Counted from the first letter of the stretch, positions 37,457 through 47,438 are shown. The stretch is 64,000 bases of DNA from Deltaproteobacteria bacterium (GCA_021824175.1 JAKALP010000015.1:89894-153893); one strand, 5' to 3'. Notes: a model not told the origin generated them from the sequence alone. Program-made: numbers and translations.

Positions 37457-37519
37457 AAGTACAAAACATTTCAAAAAGGATTTTGGGCTTAACTGGCACT
37501 TTTAACGGGCTTATGCTTA

Positions 37520-37660
37520 GTGCGTTAACGAAAAGCCCATATTTTCCCAAGTACAAGGCGGAGGAAAAATTTTAACCGCAGACATACGCGTAGTATTTCG
37601 AGGATTAAAATTTTGCCCCAACGCCGAAATTGGGAAAATAGGGGATTTTCGTTAATGCAC
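37520..37660. repeat. 141-bp structured inverted-repeat element
   Basis: Terminal arms of 31 bp (37520-37550 and 37630-37660) are near-perfect reverse complements: the two arms read GTGCGTTAACGAAAAGCCC and, from the other end, GTGCATTAACGAAAATCCC, both continuing into ATTTTCCCAA. Internally, AGGAAAAATTTTAAC and GGATTAAAATTTTGCC, and GGCGG and CGCC, can pair as further stems. It ends 20 bp before the next start codon. The whole looks like a folded repeat, a short MITE-like element or an RNA; such long nested symmetry is unlikely by chance. Confidence 0.8.
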
Positions 37661-37679
37661 GAGTTAATGGAGAAGTACA

Positions 37680-38201
37680 ATGGCAAGAGTGTCGATCCCC
37701 ACCAAGGAGCAGGTTAGCGAAGAACTTCGGGCGCGCTTCGATAAGATCGAGGCCCGGGGCGGCCGGGTGCTCAACATCTTCAAGGTGATGGCTCATTGTC
37801 CGGATGTGGGCCGCGACTTTCTCAAGCTGGGGAATTCCATTTTGATGAAGGGCCGCCTGGATGCACGGCTGCGCGAACTGGCCATCTTGCGCGTTGGCCA
37901 TCTGGCCAAGGCCCACTACGAGTGGACCCAGCATGTGACCGTGGCCCGGGCGGTGGGCGTTCCCGAAGCGCAAATCCATGCGCTTCCGACATGGCGTGAA
38001 TCCGATCAATTCAATGATCATGAGAGAGCTGTATTGCAGTACACCGATGAAATGGCCGATAATATTCGCGTTAGCGATGCGACTTTTCAAAACGTAAAAA
38101 CATTTTTAAGCGAAGAACAGATCGTGGAGCTGACCACGGCCATCGGCTACTATGGCATGGTGAGCCGGATTTTGGAAGCATTGCAGATTGAATTGGAATG
38201 A
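37680..38201 (+). CDS. Carboxymuconolactone decarboxylase (CMD) family protein
   Basis: An all-helical 173-aa protein of the CMD/AhpD-like superfamily. The core helix pair reads LDARLRELAILRVGHLAKAHYEWTQHVTVARAVGVPEAQIHAL, the family signature. The CxxC pair of AhpD-type peroxidase partners is absent, so a redox role is unlikely and a decarboxylase-like or unknown role remains. It is preceded by GGAG at good spacing. Position between an SDR and an acyl-CoA ligase suggests a part in the same catabolic route. Confidence 0.88.
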   Translation: MARVSIPTKEQVSEELRARFDKIEARGGRVLNIFKVMAHCPDVGRDFLKLGNSILMKGRLDARLRELAILRVGHLAKAHYEWTQHVTVARAVGVPEAQIHALPTWRESDQFNDHERAVLQYTDEMADNIRVSDATFQNVKTFLSEEQIVELTTAIGYYGMVSRILEALQIELE

Positions 38202-38295
38202 GAAGTAAACGTATCAATGGTGTAACCAAGGAAGTGTTCAGATATCAGCCCCCCCTATTCAACGGAGTAAAAGTCTTCAAACAGGAGGAGTGATT

Positions 38296-39963
38296 ATGGA
38301 ATCCAGACCATGGCACCAGCACTACGATTACAATGTCCCCACCACCATCCGTTATCCCCGCGTCCCCGTGCAGGATTTTGTGGGGTTGGCCGCCAAAACC
38401 TTTCCGGACAAAGCGGCGCTCTCCTTTTTCGGCACGGAGATCACGTTCTGGGAGCTGCGCTGCCGGATTGTGCGTTTTGCCAATGCCCTGGGCGCCCTGG
38501 GCATCACCAAGGGCGAGCGTGTGGGCTTACATCTGCCCAACTGCCCGCAATATCCCATCGCCTATTATGCGGCCCTCTCCCTGGGAGCCATTGTGGTCAA
38601 CCTCAATCCCCTTTATACTCCTCCCGAACTCAAGATGATGGTCGAGACCTCGGGGCTGACGACCCTGATCTCCTTTGATATGGCCCTGCCGGCCATCCGC
38701 ACCCTGTGCCAGACAACTCAAATCCCCAGGGTGATCGTCACCGGCGTGACCGATTATATCGCCGGGTTTCCGCCCAGCTCCGCCAAGAGTCTGGATCTGG
38801 AAAAGGGGTGGTTGCATTTCGGCGAGCTGCTGGAAAAATCGACCTCCACCAAAATTCCCAAAGTTCCGTTTTCGCCCGATGATCCGGCCATGATTCTCTT
38901 CACCGGTGGCACCACCGGCGTTCCCAAGGGGGCCGTCATCACCCACGCCAATGTGGTGGCCGGCGTTATGGCCGCGTCCCAGTGGGGCAACCCCACCATT
39001 AGCGCCCTGCCCGCCGAGCGGCGCAAGGTGTTGGCGGTACTTCCCTATTTCCATGCTTACGGCAACATCGTGGTGATGAACTGGTCCATGCTGACTTTTT
39101 CCACCCAAATCCAGGTGCCGCGCTTTAACATCGACGAGCTGGTGGATCTGATCGCCAAGACCGATGAAATCGCCTTTTTCCCCACGGTGCCCACGTTGAT
39201 CACGGCTCTGGTCAACCATCCTAAGGCCGAATCCCTCAACCTGGAAAGAAAACTCGGCATGTTGAACTCCGGGGCCGCGCCCATGCCAGTGGAACTGATC
39301 GACCGCCTCAAGGGAATGGGCATCCATTTCAGCGAAGGCTACGGCATGTCCGAATCCACCTCCCTGGGCGTGGCCAACCCGGTGCTGGGCCTGAAAAAGG
39401 TAGGCAGCATTGGGATTCCCTTTCCGGACAACGATGTGCGCCTGGTAGACATCGATAATGGCGTCACCGAGGTGGGCGTGGGGCAGCCCGGTGAGATCAT
39501 CATGAAAGGGCCGCTCATCATGAAGGGCTACTGGAACAATCCCGAAGAGACCGCCGGCCAGCTCAAAAACGGCTGGCTGTACACCGGCGATATCGCCACC
39601 CGCGACGAAGACGGCTACATGTACATCGTGGATCGCAAGAAGGACATGATTATCGCTGGCGGCTTCAACATCTATCCCCGCGAGATCGACGAGGTGTTGT
39701 TCCAACATCCCAAGGTGGCTGAAGCGGTTTCCCTGGGAGTAAAAGACGCCTACCGCGGCGAGACGGTTAAAGTCTACATCGTCGCCAAACCCGGCCAGCA
39801 GGTAACGCCTGAAGAGATCATCGCTTTCTGCAAGGAGCGCCTGGCGCCCTATAAAGTTCCCAAAATGGTGGAATTCCGCGACGCGCTGCCCAAGTCCGCG
39901 GTGGGCAAAATTCTTCGCAAGACCTTACGTCAGGAAGAAGAGGCTAAGGAGAAAAAGAAGTAA
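38296..39963 (+). CDS. AMP-forming long-chain acyl-CoA synthetase (FadD-like)
   Basis: ANL superfamily enzyme of 555 aa that activates a carboxylic acid with ATP and CoA. Motifs: ILFTGGTTGVPKGAV (A3, near residue 200), SEGYGMSESTSLG (A5), YTGDIATRDEDGYMYIVDRKKDMIIAGGFNIYPREID (A7-A8) and the catalytic Lys in LPKSAVGKILRK. The start at 38296 has AGGAGGAG five bases upstream; a GTG at 38290 overlaps that site. It closes the plus-strand run that began with the alcohol dehydrogenase, supporting an alcohol to acid to acyl-CoA chain. Confidence 0.93.
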   Translation: MESRPWHQHYDYNVPTTIRYPRVPVQDFVGLAAKTFPDKAALSFFGTEITFWELRCRIVRFANALGALGITKGERVGLHLPNCPQYPIAYYAALSLGAIVVNLNPLYTPPELKMMVETSGLTTLISFDMALPAIRTLCQTTQIPRVIVTGVTDYIAGFPPSSAKSLDLEKGWLHFGELLEKSTSTKIPKVPFSPDDPAMILFTGGTTGVPKGAVITHANVVAGVMAASQWGNPTISALPAERRKVLAVLPYFHAYGNIVVMNWSMLTFSTQIQVPRFNIDELVDLIAKTDEIAFFPTVPTLITALVNHPKAESLNLERKLGMLNSGAAPMPVELIDRLKGMGIHFSEGYGMSESTSLGVANPVLGLKKVGSIGIPFPDNDVRLVDIDNGVTEVGVGQPGEIIMKGPLIMKGYWNNPEETAGQLKNGWLYTGDIATRDEDGYMYIVDRKKDMIIAGGFNIYPREIDEVLFQHPKVAEAVSLGVKDAYRGETVKVYIVAKPGQQVTPEEIIAFCKERLAPYKVPKMVEFRDALPKSAVGKILRKTLRQEEEAKEKKK

Positions 39964-39984
39964 AGCGCATTGTTATCTATTTCA

Positions 39985-40021
39985 GCAACCCAGGGCCCGA
40001 GCGCGCCCTGGGTTGTTTTTT
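39985..40021 (+). terminator. Rho-independent terminator after the acyl-CoA synthetase gene
   Basis: CAACCCAGGGC (39985-39995) pairs with GCCCTGGGTTG (40005-40015), an 11-bp perfect stem, followed by six T (40016-40021). It abuts the end of the convergent SDR gene. Confidence 0.92.
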
Positions 40022-40844
40022 AGTCCAAAAAGAAATCAGGCAGCAGCGGTGCTCCTGGCACCACGGCATACGACTCGAAGTCCGTGACCCCGGCTTGGCG
40101 GAGCACGGTTTCATCGATGCAGAAGTTGCCGGTACAGGTCCGACTGTCCTGGATGAGGATGGCATGCGCGGCGTCGGCCATGATCTCCGGCGTCCGACTG
40201 CCCCGCAGCACTGGCTCGCCTCCCAACAGGTTGCGCACCGCCGAGGTGTCGATGGGGGTGCGCGGCCAGAGGGCATTGACGGCGATATGGTCCGGTTGCA
40301 GCTCCTGGCTCATGCCCAGCACGCACATGCTCATGCCATACTTGGCCATGGTATAGGCCACATGGGGCGCGAACCAACGCGGGTCCATGTTCAGGGGCGG
40401 TGAAATATTCAAAATATGCGGGTTGGCGGCCTTCTTCAGGTAGGGAAGACAGGCCTGGGAGCATGCGTAGGAGCCGCGGGTGTTGACTTGGTGCATCAGA
40501 TCGAAACGCTTCATGGGCGTGGCCAATGTGCCGGCCAGAAATATAGCGCTGGCGTTGTTTACCAAGATATCGATACCGCCGAAAGCGGCGGCCGTTTCCT
40601 CAACGGCTGCCTGAATCTGCTCTTCAAAGCGGATATCGACCAGCAGCGGCAACGCTCTTCCGCCGGCTTTTTCAATGGCCTCGGCCGCCGTGTAGATGGT
40701 GCCGGGCAGCTTGGGATGGGGTTCGGCGGTCTTGGCGGCAATGGCGATATTGGCGCCGTCACGCGCCGCCCGCAGTGCAATGGATAAACCGATGCCGCGG
40801 CTCGCGCCGGTAATGAAAACTGTTTTCCCCGTGAGGTCGCCCAT
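40020..40844 (-). CDS. SDR family oxidoreductase, HSDL2-like
   Basis: Short-chain dehydrogenase of 274 aa. Cofactor motif FITGASRGIGLSIAL, NNAS as VNNASAIF, catalytic Ser in ILNISPP and YTMAKYG for Tyr-Lys. The layout, including the insertion after the second strand (AKTAEPHPKLPGTIYTAAEAI) and PRTPIDTSAVRNL, resembles hydroxysteroid dehydrogenase-like protein 2. The start at 40844 (MGDLTGKT) has AAAGGGCGG upstream; an in-frame extension to 40928 is not supported. Convergent with the acyl-CoA synthetase. Confidence 0.9.
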   Translation of the reverse strand: MGDLTGKTVFITGASRGIGLSIALRAARDGANIAIAAKTAEPHPKLPGTIYTAAEAIEKAGGRALPLLVDIRFEEQIQAAVEETAAAFGGIDILVNNASAIFLAGTLATPMKRFDLMHQVNTRGSYACSQACLPYLKKAANPHILNISPPLNMDPRWFAPHVAYTMAKYGMSMCVLGMSQELQPDHIAVNALWPRTPIDTSAVRNLLGGEPVLRGSRTPEIMADAAHAILIQDSRTCTGNFCIDETVLRQAGVTDFESYAVVPGAPLLPDFFLD

Positions 40845-41243
40845 GGTCCGCCCTTTCTGTTTGTGTTGGATAAACGACACCCATTTTTGAAATAAAATGC
40901 AATATAGGGCGGCATCATAAATATGCAATCAATTCCTCTGGCAGTTGCCCTGGTGAATGATTTTCTCTCCTAGGAAGTCGTTGAAAGTTGGCGTTGGACA
41001 AGTTAGACCATGGACAGATCCGATATTGAGTGTTAGTGTTATGCAATCGATTCTATCTTCGCGACAGCTGGCGCGCGGATTCAACTAAATCTTTCATACA
41101 CTGCACTGCCGGAATTCTTCCCACCATCCATTGATCTTCAACCAGACCTCGAAAAGTTCCAAAACCCTGGTTGCTTAAGGGTGTTCCCAAAGGTGCCGTC
41201 CACGACATTCTTTAACAGGGCATTTTGCCCAGGGGAGGTGACC
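40845..41243. other. Gene-free spacer
   Basis: 399 bp between two divergent genes. No repeats or convincing promoter boxes were seen, although promoters for both sides must lie here. Confidence 0.5.
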
Positions 41244-41732
41244 ATGAAGATTAAACAAGCCGATATCTTGTGGGAGCTGGACAAGGGATTTGTCGGGCGA
41301 TTAATGGAAGTGGGCGTAAAATCCCACCATGAAGAGGGGGAGGCGCTCTTCACTCAAGGAGAGGCGGCCCAACACTTTTACATCCTGGTCAAAGGCAGTG
41401 TCCGGTTGAGCATCGGCGACCGCAAGAGCTCCTTTTATACGGTCAGCCATGGGGGCGAAGCCTTTGGCTGGTCCGCGCTTACCGGCCGCTATCAATACAC
41501 AGCCTCGGCGGTTTGTGTGGCGCCGTCCACGTTGATTGCTTTTGATCGCGATGAGGTCGAAACCATCATGAACGAAGATCCGGCCAATGCGGCGCTGTTT
41601 TACAAGAATCTGAGCCTGACCCTTGGCAACCGCCTCATGCTCGTTGCGTCCCAGATGGCCGACCATCTGGCTGTGGCGGATAAGATCTCCTACGGCACCG
41701 GCCAGGTGCAGGAGGTCGAGGAGACGGCCTGA
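41244..41732 (+). CDS. Cyclic nucleotide-binding domain protein without DNA-binding domain
   Basis: A 162-aa protein consisting mainly of a CAP_ED (cNMP-binding) beta-barrel: EEGEALFTQGEAAQHFYILVKGSVRL, then GGEAFGWSALTGRYQYTASAVC and a final helix ALFYKNLSLTLGNRL. No helix-turn-helix follows, so it is not a standard Crp/Fnr regulator; it could sense a nucleotide and act through a partner. The phosphate-binding Arg in the usual R-T-A position is replaced (YQYTASAV), so ligand binding is open. Strong GGGGAGGTG site. Confidence 0.85.
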   Translation: MKIKQADILWELDKGFVGRLMEVGVKSHHEEGEALFTQGEAAQHFYILVKGSVRLSIGDRKSSFYTVSHGGEAFGWSALTGRYQYTASAVCVAPSTLIAFDRDEVETIMNEDPANAALFYKNLSLTLGNRLMLVASQMADHLAVADKISYGTGQVQEVEETA

Positions 41733-41782
41733 ACGGCTTGAAAAAACAAATCCGTCAAACCATTCAAACATCCTGACTTTTC

Positions 41783-41836
41783 GTGCCATCCGTGTGATTC
41801 GTGGAAAAAATAGGCCATGGAAAACACGGATGGCAC
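41783..41836. repeat. GTGCCATCCGTGT inverted repeat
   Basis: 13-bp exact arms (41783-41795, 41824-41836) with an inner pairing of TTCGTGG and CCATGGAA. Shares the CCGTG/CACGGAT word with the hairpin at 25456. It lies in the spacer between the cNMP-binding gene and formate-THF ligase (41733-42032), which has no gene otherwise. Confidence 0.75.
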
Positions 41837-42032
41837 TAAGCTGCCGGGACACAAATCCCCATCCCATTTGCGCTTGCTTAAAGCCCAACCCCATGTTAAG
41901 AGGCGCGTGTTTGTGGCCTTAAACAGGCTTTTCGTCAGCTCCACCCCAAGGCTTAATATCGCTTAAACCCGCACGGCGAGTGCAAATGCGTCAAGCATCT
42001 TAATTACCATACAAAACAAGGAGGTTGGATCA

Positions 42033-43796
42033 ATGGCGTACGATGCGACAAAGATGGCCGACTGGCAAATTTCCGAAGAAGCGGAAAAGAAGATGCCCAT
42101 GCCCGAAGAGTGGCGCGAAAAACTGGGCTTGGAAAAGGACGAGATGCTGCCCATGGGCCGGCTCTCCAAACTGGATTTTTTGAACATCATCAATCGTCTG
42201 CAGAAGAAACCGGACGGCAAGTACATTGAAATCACCGCCATCACCCCGACTCCGTTGGGTGAAGGCAAAAGCACCACCTCCCTGGGCTTGATCGAAGGCT
42301 TGGGCGCCCGCGGCAAAAGCGTGGGCGGCGCTCTGCGTCAGCCCTCGGGCGGGCCGACCATGAACGTTAAAGGCACGGCCGCCGGCGGCGGCAACGCCCT
42401 GTTGATTCCCATGACTGAGTTCTCCTTGGGCTTGACCGGCGACATCAACGACATCATGAATGCCCACAATCTGGCCATGGTGGCCATGACCAGCCGCATG
42501 CAGCATGAGCGCAACTACAATGACGAGCAGCTCAAGCGCCTCACCGGCATGCGCCGTCTGGGCATCGATCCCACCCGCGTGGAGATGGGCTGGGTCATCG
42601 ACTTCTGCGCTCAAGCTCTTCGCAACATCATCATCGGCATGGGCGGCCGCACCGACGGCTACATGATGCAGAGCAAGTTCGGCATCGCCGTGGGTTCCGA
42701 GTGTATGGCGATCCTGGCTGTGGCCAAGGATCTGGCCGACCTCAAAGAGCGCCTCAACAATATCACCGTGGCCTTTGACAAATCCGGCAAACCGGTCACC
42801 ACCGGCGACCTGGAAGTGGGCAACGCCATGGCGGCCTTCATGCGCAACACCATCAACCCCACCCTGATGAGCACGGCCGAATATCAACCCTGCCTGGTTC
42901 ACGCCGGCCCCTTTGCCAATATCGCCGTGGGCCAGAGCTCCATCATCGCAGACCGCGTGGGCTTGAAATTGTGGGATTACCATGTGACCGAGTCCGGCTT
43001 TGCCGCGGATATCGGATTCGAGAAGTTCTGGAACGTCAAGTGCCGCTACTCGGGCCTGAAACCCCATGTGTCGGTGCTCACTACCACCGTGCGCGCCCTC
43101 AAGATGCACGGCGGCGGCCCCAAGGTCGTGGCCGGCAAAGCCCTCGACGATGCCTACACCAAGGAGAACATCGGCTTGGTGGAAAAGGGCTGCGAGAACA
43201 TGGTGCACCTCATCGGCGTGATTCGCAAAGCCGGCATCAATCCGGTGGTCTGCATCAACCGCTTCTACACCGATACCGATGCCGAGTGCGCCGTGATCCG
43301 CAAAGCCGCCGAGAAAGCCGGCGCCCGCTGCGCGGTGTCCGAGCATTGGCTCAAGGGCGGCCAGGGTGCTCTGGAACTGGCCGATGCGGTCATCGACGCC
43401 TGTAATGAAGGCAATGATTTCAAATTCCTCTATCCGCTGGAGATGAAACTGCGCGACCGCGTGGCCCTCATTGCCAAAGAGATTTACGGCGCTGACGGCG
43501 TGGATTGGGCTGCCGATGCCAATGCCAAGGCCGAAATGCTTGAAAAAGATCCCAAGTATGCTGACTTCGCCACCATGATGGTCAAGACCCACCTGAGCCT
43601 GAGCCACGACCCGGTGAAGAAGGGCGTGCCCAAGGGCTGGCGTCTGCCCATCCGCGACGTTCTGATTTACTCGGGCGCCAAGTTCCTGTGCCCGTGCGCC
43701 GGCACCATCAGCCTGATGCCCGGAACCGCCTCCAACCCGGCCTTCCGCCGCATCGACGTTGATCCCAAGACCGGCAAGGTGAGCGGCCTGTTCTAA
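42033..43796 (+). CDS. fhs: Formate--tetrahydrofolate ligase
   Basis: ATP-dependent ligase (587 aa) making 10-formyl-THF from formate and THF. It carries the ATP-binding loop [16 protein letters not shown] near residue 70-85, then [39 protein letters not shown] and [13 protein letters not shown] near the C-terminus, all strongly conserved in this family. It starts behind AAGGAGG. In acetogens and sulfate reducers it feeds the methyl branch of the Wood-Ljungdahl pathway, in either direction; no other pathway gene is in the window. It ends at a strong terminator. Confidence 0.97.
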   Translation: MAYDATKMADWQISEEAEKKMPMPEEWREKLGLEKDEMLPMGRLSKLDFLNIINRLQKKPDGKYIEITAITPTPLGEGKSTTSLGLIEGLGARGKSVGGALRQPSGGPTMNVKGTAAGGGNALLIPMTEFSLGLTGDINDIMNAHNLAMVAMTSRMQHERNYNDEQLKRLTGMRRLGIDPTRVEMGWVIDFCAQALRNIIIGMGGRTDGYMMQSKFGIAVGSECMAILAVAKDLADLKERLNNITVAFDKSGKPVTTGDLEVGNAMAAFMRNTINPTLMSTAEYQPCLVHAGPFANIAVGQSSIIADRVGLKLWDYHVTESGFAADIGFEKFWNVKCRYSGLKPHVSVLTTTVRALKMHGGGPKVVAGKALDDAYTKENIGLVEKGCENMVHLIGVIRKAGINPVVCINRFYTDTDAECAVIRKAAEKAGARCAVSEHWLKGGQGALELADAVIDACNEGNDFKFLYPLEMKLRDRVALIAKEIYGADGVDWAADANAKAEMLEKDPKYADFATMMVKTHLSLSHDPVKKGVPKGWRLPIRDVLIYSGAKFLCPCAGTISLMPGTASNPAFRRIDVDPKTGKVSGLF

Positions 43797-43824
43797 GTCA
43801 TCTGTTCTACGCTGGAAACACCAA

Positions 43825-43856
43825 CGCCCCGGCTCCGGCCGGGGCGTTTTGTTTTT
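43825..43856 (+). terminator. Rho-independent terminator after fhs
   Basis: CGCCCCGGC (43825-43833) pairs exactly with GCCGGGGCG (43838-43846) around TCCG, followed by TTTTGTTTTT. Confidence 0.93.
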
Positions 43857-43869
43857 AGCTTAATTTATT

Positions 43870-43890
43870 TTATCCTTAATAAAAGGATAA
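43870..43890. promoter_or_regulatory. Palindrome TTATCCTT/AAGGATAA upstream of the DUF4143 ATPase
   Basis: Exact 8-bp arms around AATAA, in an AT-rich stretch 45 bp before the start codon of the next gene. The word GGATAAT recurs at about 43918. It may be an operator of the ATPase gene; inferred from position only. Confidence 0.4.
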
Positions 43891-43935
43891 TTATTGTTGA
43901 TTTTAAACTTTTATTAGGGATAATAGTCCCTGACT

Positions 43936-45258
43936 ATGAGCGCTTATCTAACAATTCTCGAAGAAAAGCTGGCCGATTCTCTGACCGCGCCGCTGCCCCA
44001 ATTCACCCCACGGCGCGTCTATGGAGCGATTGGCCTGGATGGCAAAGTAACTGCCGTGGTGGGGATGCGCCGCGCGGGAAAGACCACTTTTCTGCACCAG
44101 TTACGCCAGCAAGAGCAAGCGGCCGGCGCGCAACGCGAGCAAGTTCCGTATATCAATTTTGAGGATGAACGACTGGAAGGGTTGACCGCCGATCAACTCA
44201 GCCCATTGGTCGAGAGCTACTATAGGCAATTCCCGGAGTTTCGTCGCCACCAGCGCGTCTTGTGGTGCCTGGACGAGATCCAGAATGTGCCCGGCTGGGA
44301 GCGTTTTGTGCGCCGGCTGCTCGATTCCGAACAGATGAGGCTCTTTATTACTGGGTCATCGGCCACAATGCTCTCAAGTGAGATCGCCACGGCCTTGCGC
44401 GGGCGGGCCTGGCAGGTGGTGATGCATCCCTTCAGCTTCGAAGAGGTGCTTGTCCACCGTGGATATGCATTGCCCCCCCGACCCGATTTTTTAGATGCGC
44501 CGGATCGTTCGGCATTGGAGCGCCATTTTATGGATTATCTGACCGTTGGCGGCTTTCCCGAAGCCCAGGGGCTGGATCAAGCCACCCGCTACCAACTATT
44601 GCGGGATTATGTGGATGTGGCCATGCTGCGGGATGTCGTGGAGCGCCACAATGTCAGCAACGTGGCGGGGTTGCGCTGGCTGGTGCGCCATCTGATGGGC
44701 AATGCGGCCGGCCTGTTCAGCGTGGAGAAATTCTTCGGCGCCATCAAATCCCAAGGCCTGGCCATTTCAAAGGATACCGTGCATCAGCTCATCGGTTATC
44801 TACAAGAGTGCTTTCTGGTGCGCACGGTGTGGATGGCCGCCGCTTCCGAACGCCAGCGCATGGTCAATCCGCGCAAATCCTATCCCGTGGACCCGGGCCT
44901 GATCCCGGTTTTTGACCGCTCCGGACGCGCTAACATCGGCCATGCCCTGGAAACAGCCGTGCTTGTGGAATTGGAGCGGCGCCGGGCGGAAGTTCTTTAT
45001 GTCAAAACCACTGAAGGCTATGAAGTGGATTTCCTGGCCCAATACCCGTCCGGAGAGCACGAGCTGATCCAGGTATGCGCCGATGCCGCGGCCCCGGACA
45101 CCGCCCAACGGGAACTGCGCGCCCTGGAAGCGGCCGGTCGGCAGCTCCCGGCTGCCCGCAAATTGCTGCTGACACTGACCCATTCCGGCTTACCCAAAGA
45201 GGCGCCGCCCGATGTGGTTGCCCAGCCCGCCTATCTCTGGATGCTGACCGCCTCATAA
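43936..45258 (+). CDS. AAA+/DUF4143 family ATPase
   Basis: A 440-aa P-loop ATPase of the widespread prokaryotic group with a C-terminal DUF4143 domain. Walker A is VVGMRRAGKTTFL near residue 42-55, Walker B WCLDEIQNVPGW, and sensor-like FITGSSATML. The C-terminal half ends with a nuclease-like fold region (VLYVKTTEGYEVDFLAQYP; VDF resembles the E/D-x-D core of the family). Cellular role of the family is unclear; it is often found in genomic islands and defence neighbourhoods. The gene is alone, behind the fhs terminator and a palindrome. Confidence 0.88.
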   Translation: MSAYLTILEEKLADSLTAPLPQFTPRRVYGAIGLDGKVTAVVGMRRAGKTTFLHQLRQQEQAAGAQREQVPYINFEDERLEGLTADQLSPLVESYYRQFPEFRRHQRVLWCLDEIQNVPGWERFVRRLLDSEQMRLFITGSSATMLSSEIATALRGRAWQVVMHPFSFEEVLVHRGYALPPRPDFLDAPDRSALERHFMDYLTVGGFPEAQGLDQATRYQLLRDYVDVAMLRDVVERHNVSNVAGLRWLVRHLMGNAAGLFSVEKFFGAIKSQGLAISKDTVHQLIGYLQECFLVRTVWMAAASERQRMVNPRKSYPVDPGLIPVFDRSGRANIGHALETAVLVELERRRAEVLYVKTTEGYEVDFLAQYPSGEHELIQVCADAAAPDTAQRELRALEAAGRQLPAARKLLLTLTHSGLPKEAPPDVVAQPAYLWMLTAS

Positions 45259-45385
45259 GTGGTGTGTGATCGAAAATCTCCACTCTTCCAAATAGAGCTA
45301 AACGGAGAAGTAGACAATTTGACTATTTGATTTGTTAATGACAGCACCCCTTCAAATTTGACCTCCAACAGAACCGGCCGGTTTC

Positions 45386-46654
45386 ATGGACTTGTATAAC
45401 GATCAATACTTTAAACGTAATGCCTTTGGCGTGGCCCTGGTAGAATTCTTCTGGGGGCTTGGCTTCCCGGTCATTATTGAATCCACCTTCCTGCAAATTT
45501 TCTTAAAGCATCTGGGTGCCGGCGATTTTTTGATCGGGCTGGTCCCGGCCATATTGATGACCGGCATTTCCCTGTTTCCTCTATTTTCCAGCTATTTGAC
45601 CCGCAACCATGAGTATAAGCGCCCCATGGTGCTCGGCCTGCACATCGTCTCTTCCTTTGCCGTCCTGGCAATTGGTGTTTTTCTTTTCTTCGCGCGCGAT
45701 CAAGCCCTTATTCTACCCGTATTTTTCATCGCATATATCCTCTTCTCCGGCTGTATCGGGCTGACATTTCCGGTCTGGCTCAACTTTCTGGTCAAAATAT
45801 TTTCTCCTGCTAAAAGCGTCCAGGGATTGGCCATCATGTATATCGCCCAGAACAGCGCCAAAATCATTTCCAGTCTTTTCATTATCAAGGTGGTGGAGTC
45901 ATATGCCTTTTCTCTTGTATCGGCGGCCTGGATCTTTTTTATTGCCGGTCTGCTCTTTCTTATAGGCTCATTCTGCTTTCTGTTGAACCATGAATTGCCC
46001 GCGGCCGGACCGCAGCCTTCAACCGGGGTTTCATTCTTTCGGCATACCTGGAATGGTGTGGCGGACATCGTCCGCAATAAAAACCTGCTCAAATACCTGA
46101 TCGGCGATCTGGACGGTTATATCGTAGTGGCGGTTATCAGCTTTTATGCCAATTACGCCACCCAGTATTTCGGCATCCCGAATTACACCGCGGCCGGGCT
46201 ATTTGTCTGTTTTATCTATGCGGGCGCCATCCTGGCCAATATTACCCTGGGCACTCTGAATCTGCTCAGTTTTAAACAGAAATTTCTCTCCACAAAAATT
46301 TGTACTCTGATCGTGTTGATCATGCTAACTGCCGCACCCACCCTTCCGGGATTTCTTCTGGCCAGCCTGTTGATGGGCTTTTGCCGAGGCACCCGCAGCA
46401 TCATATACTCGCCGGCCGTCAAACAGTTTTCAAACCGGCCGGATGCCACCAGCTACTTTGCCATCGTGCCCCTGCTGACCCTGGCCTTCGCGTCCGGGTT
46501 TCCACTTTTTTTCGGACACATGCTGGAGCGCCTGAACCACCTGGGCGCCGGCGCCTATCAAATCATGTTCGGCGTATGCGGCCTGTGCATGGTGGTTTTT
46601 CTTGTCATCGGATCTTGGGTCGATTTTTCCCCATCAAAAGCGATTGACACCTGA
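45386..46654 (+). CDS. Major facilitator superfamily transporter
   Basis: A 422-aa transporter with about twelve hydrophobic segments. It begins with a short amphipathic N-terminus (MDLYNDQYFKRNAFGV) and the first helix LVEFFWGLGFPVIIESTFL. The region GFCRGTRSIIYSPAVKQFSNRPDATSYFAIVPLL is in the second half. The classic MFS loop 2-3 motif is degenerate (SYLTRNHEYKRPM). Substrate unknown. No strong Shine-Dalgarno is seen before the ATG. The downstream spacer (46655-46900) is gene-free. Confidence 0.8.
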   Translation: MDLYNDQYFKRNAFGVALVEFFWGLGFPVIIESTFLQIFLKHLGAGDFLIGLVPAILMTGISLFPLFSSYLTRNHEYKRPMVLGLHIVSSFAVLAIGVFLFFARDQALILPVFFIAYILFSGCIGLTFPVWLNFLVKIFSPAKSVQGLAIMYIAQNSAKIISSLFIIKVVESYAFSLVSAAWIFFIAGLLFLIGSFCFLLNHELPAAGPQPSTGVSFFRHTWNGVADIVRNKNLLKYLIGDLDGYIVVAVISFYANYATQYFGIPNYTAAGLFVCFIYAGAILANITLGTLNLLSFKQKFLSTKICTLIVLIMLTAAPTLPGFLLASLLMGFCRGTRSIIYSPAVKQFSNRPDATSYFAIVPLLTLAFASGFPLFFGHMLERLNHLGAGAYQIMFGVCGLCMVVFLVIGSWVDFSPSKAIDT

Positions 46655-46900
46655 TGGTGCCATGATCAGGCCGCCCCCCTTGTATTACTCGATTTATGAC
46701 TAATACTTGGCCAGGGATTTCAAGATACCGGGCGGCGGCAAGATCGGGCACCGGCAGCTATCAAGCAGCGTGGGGCCCGCCGGAACCAAAAAAATGCAGT
46801 CCATATCCCCACATCTGGTTTCAATTCTGCAATTGTTTGCGCTTCATAATTCCACTGATTCCGACCAAGCAAGCCGCTGTCATGATCAAGGAGGTTTTCC

Positions 46901-47398
46901 ATGGAAAGAGATCAAGCCATCAATTTATCGTCGCGATATATCGTATATGGGTATATCGCTGGTTTTTTATCGACCTTAACTTTTCACCAGCTCGCCTTGT
47001 GGCTGTTGTGGGCAACCGGCATCGCCCCCTTCGGCCCTTACAATATGGCCCCGACCCATCCCTGGGGCATACCGTTTGTCTTCTCACTGGCGCTGTGGGG
47101 AGGTGTATGGGGGATCATTTTGACGCTCATCCAAAGCCGATTGTCTAGAGGTGTGTCCTACTGGGTGACGCTCTTCTTGTTCGGCGGAGTGGTCCCCTCG
47201 CTGGTGGCGTTGCTGATTGTGGCCCCATTAAAAGGGCGCCCCGTGGGGGGAGGCTGGCACGCACTTTTGTTGCTGACCGTATTTTTAATTAATGGCACCT
47301 GGGGTTTGGGCACAGGGGTTTTTCTTCGGTCGCTGTTGCGGATATCTTTCATGCATAAGGGCCATCCTGAGGAGTGTGCCCCTGGCGTGCGGTGTTGA
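46901..47398 (+). CDS. Small integral membrane protein of unknown function
   Basis: A 165-aa protein with four predicted membrane helices (for example VYGYIAGFLSTLTFHQLALWLLW and VTLFLFGGVVPSLVALLIV). Strong AAGGAGG site at good spacing. Pattern is similar to small inner-membrane proteins of unknown function. Convergent with the Slp-like gene, only 40 bp apart. Confidence 0.75.
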   Translation: MERDQAINLSSRYIVYGYIAGFLSTLTFHQLALWLLWATGIAPFGPYNMAPTHPWGIPFVFSLALWGGVWGIILTLIQSRLSRGVSYWVTLFLFGGVVPSLVALLIVAPLKGRPVGGGWHALLLLTVFLINGTWGLGTGVFLRSLLRISFMHKGHPEECAPGVRC

Positions 47399-47438
47399 GC
47401 GTGAGAAGAATTCTACTTTCGCTGGCAGTTTTGGAATC

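Noticed and set aside
42030..43607. 525-codon open frame on the minus strand
   Set aside because: Complement of formate-THF ligase; composition (very rich in His, Gly, Ala) is that of a shadow frame.
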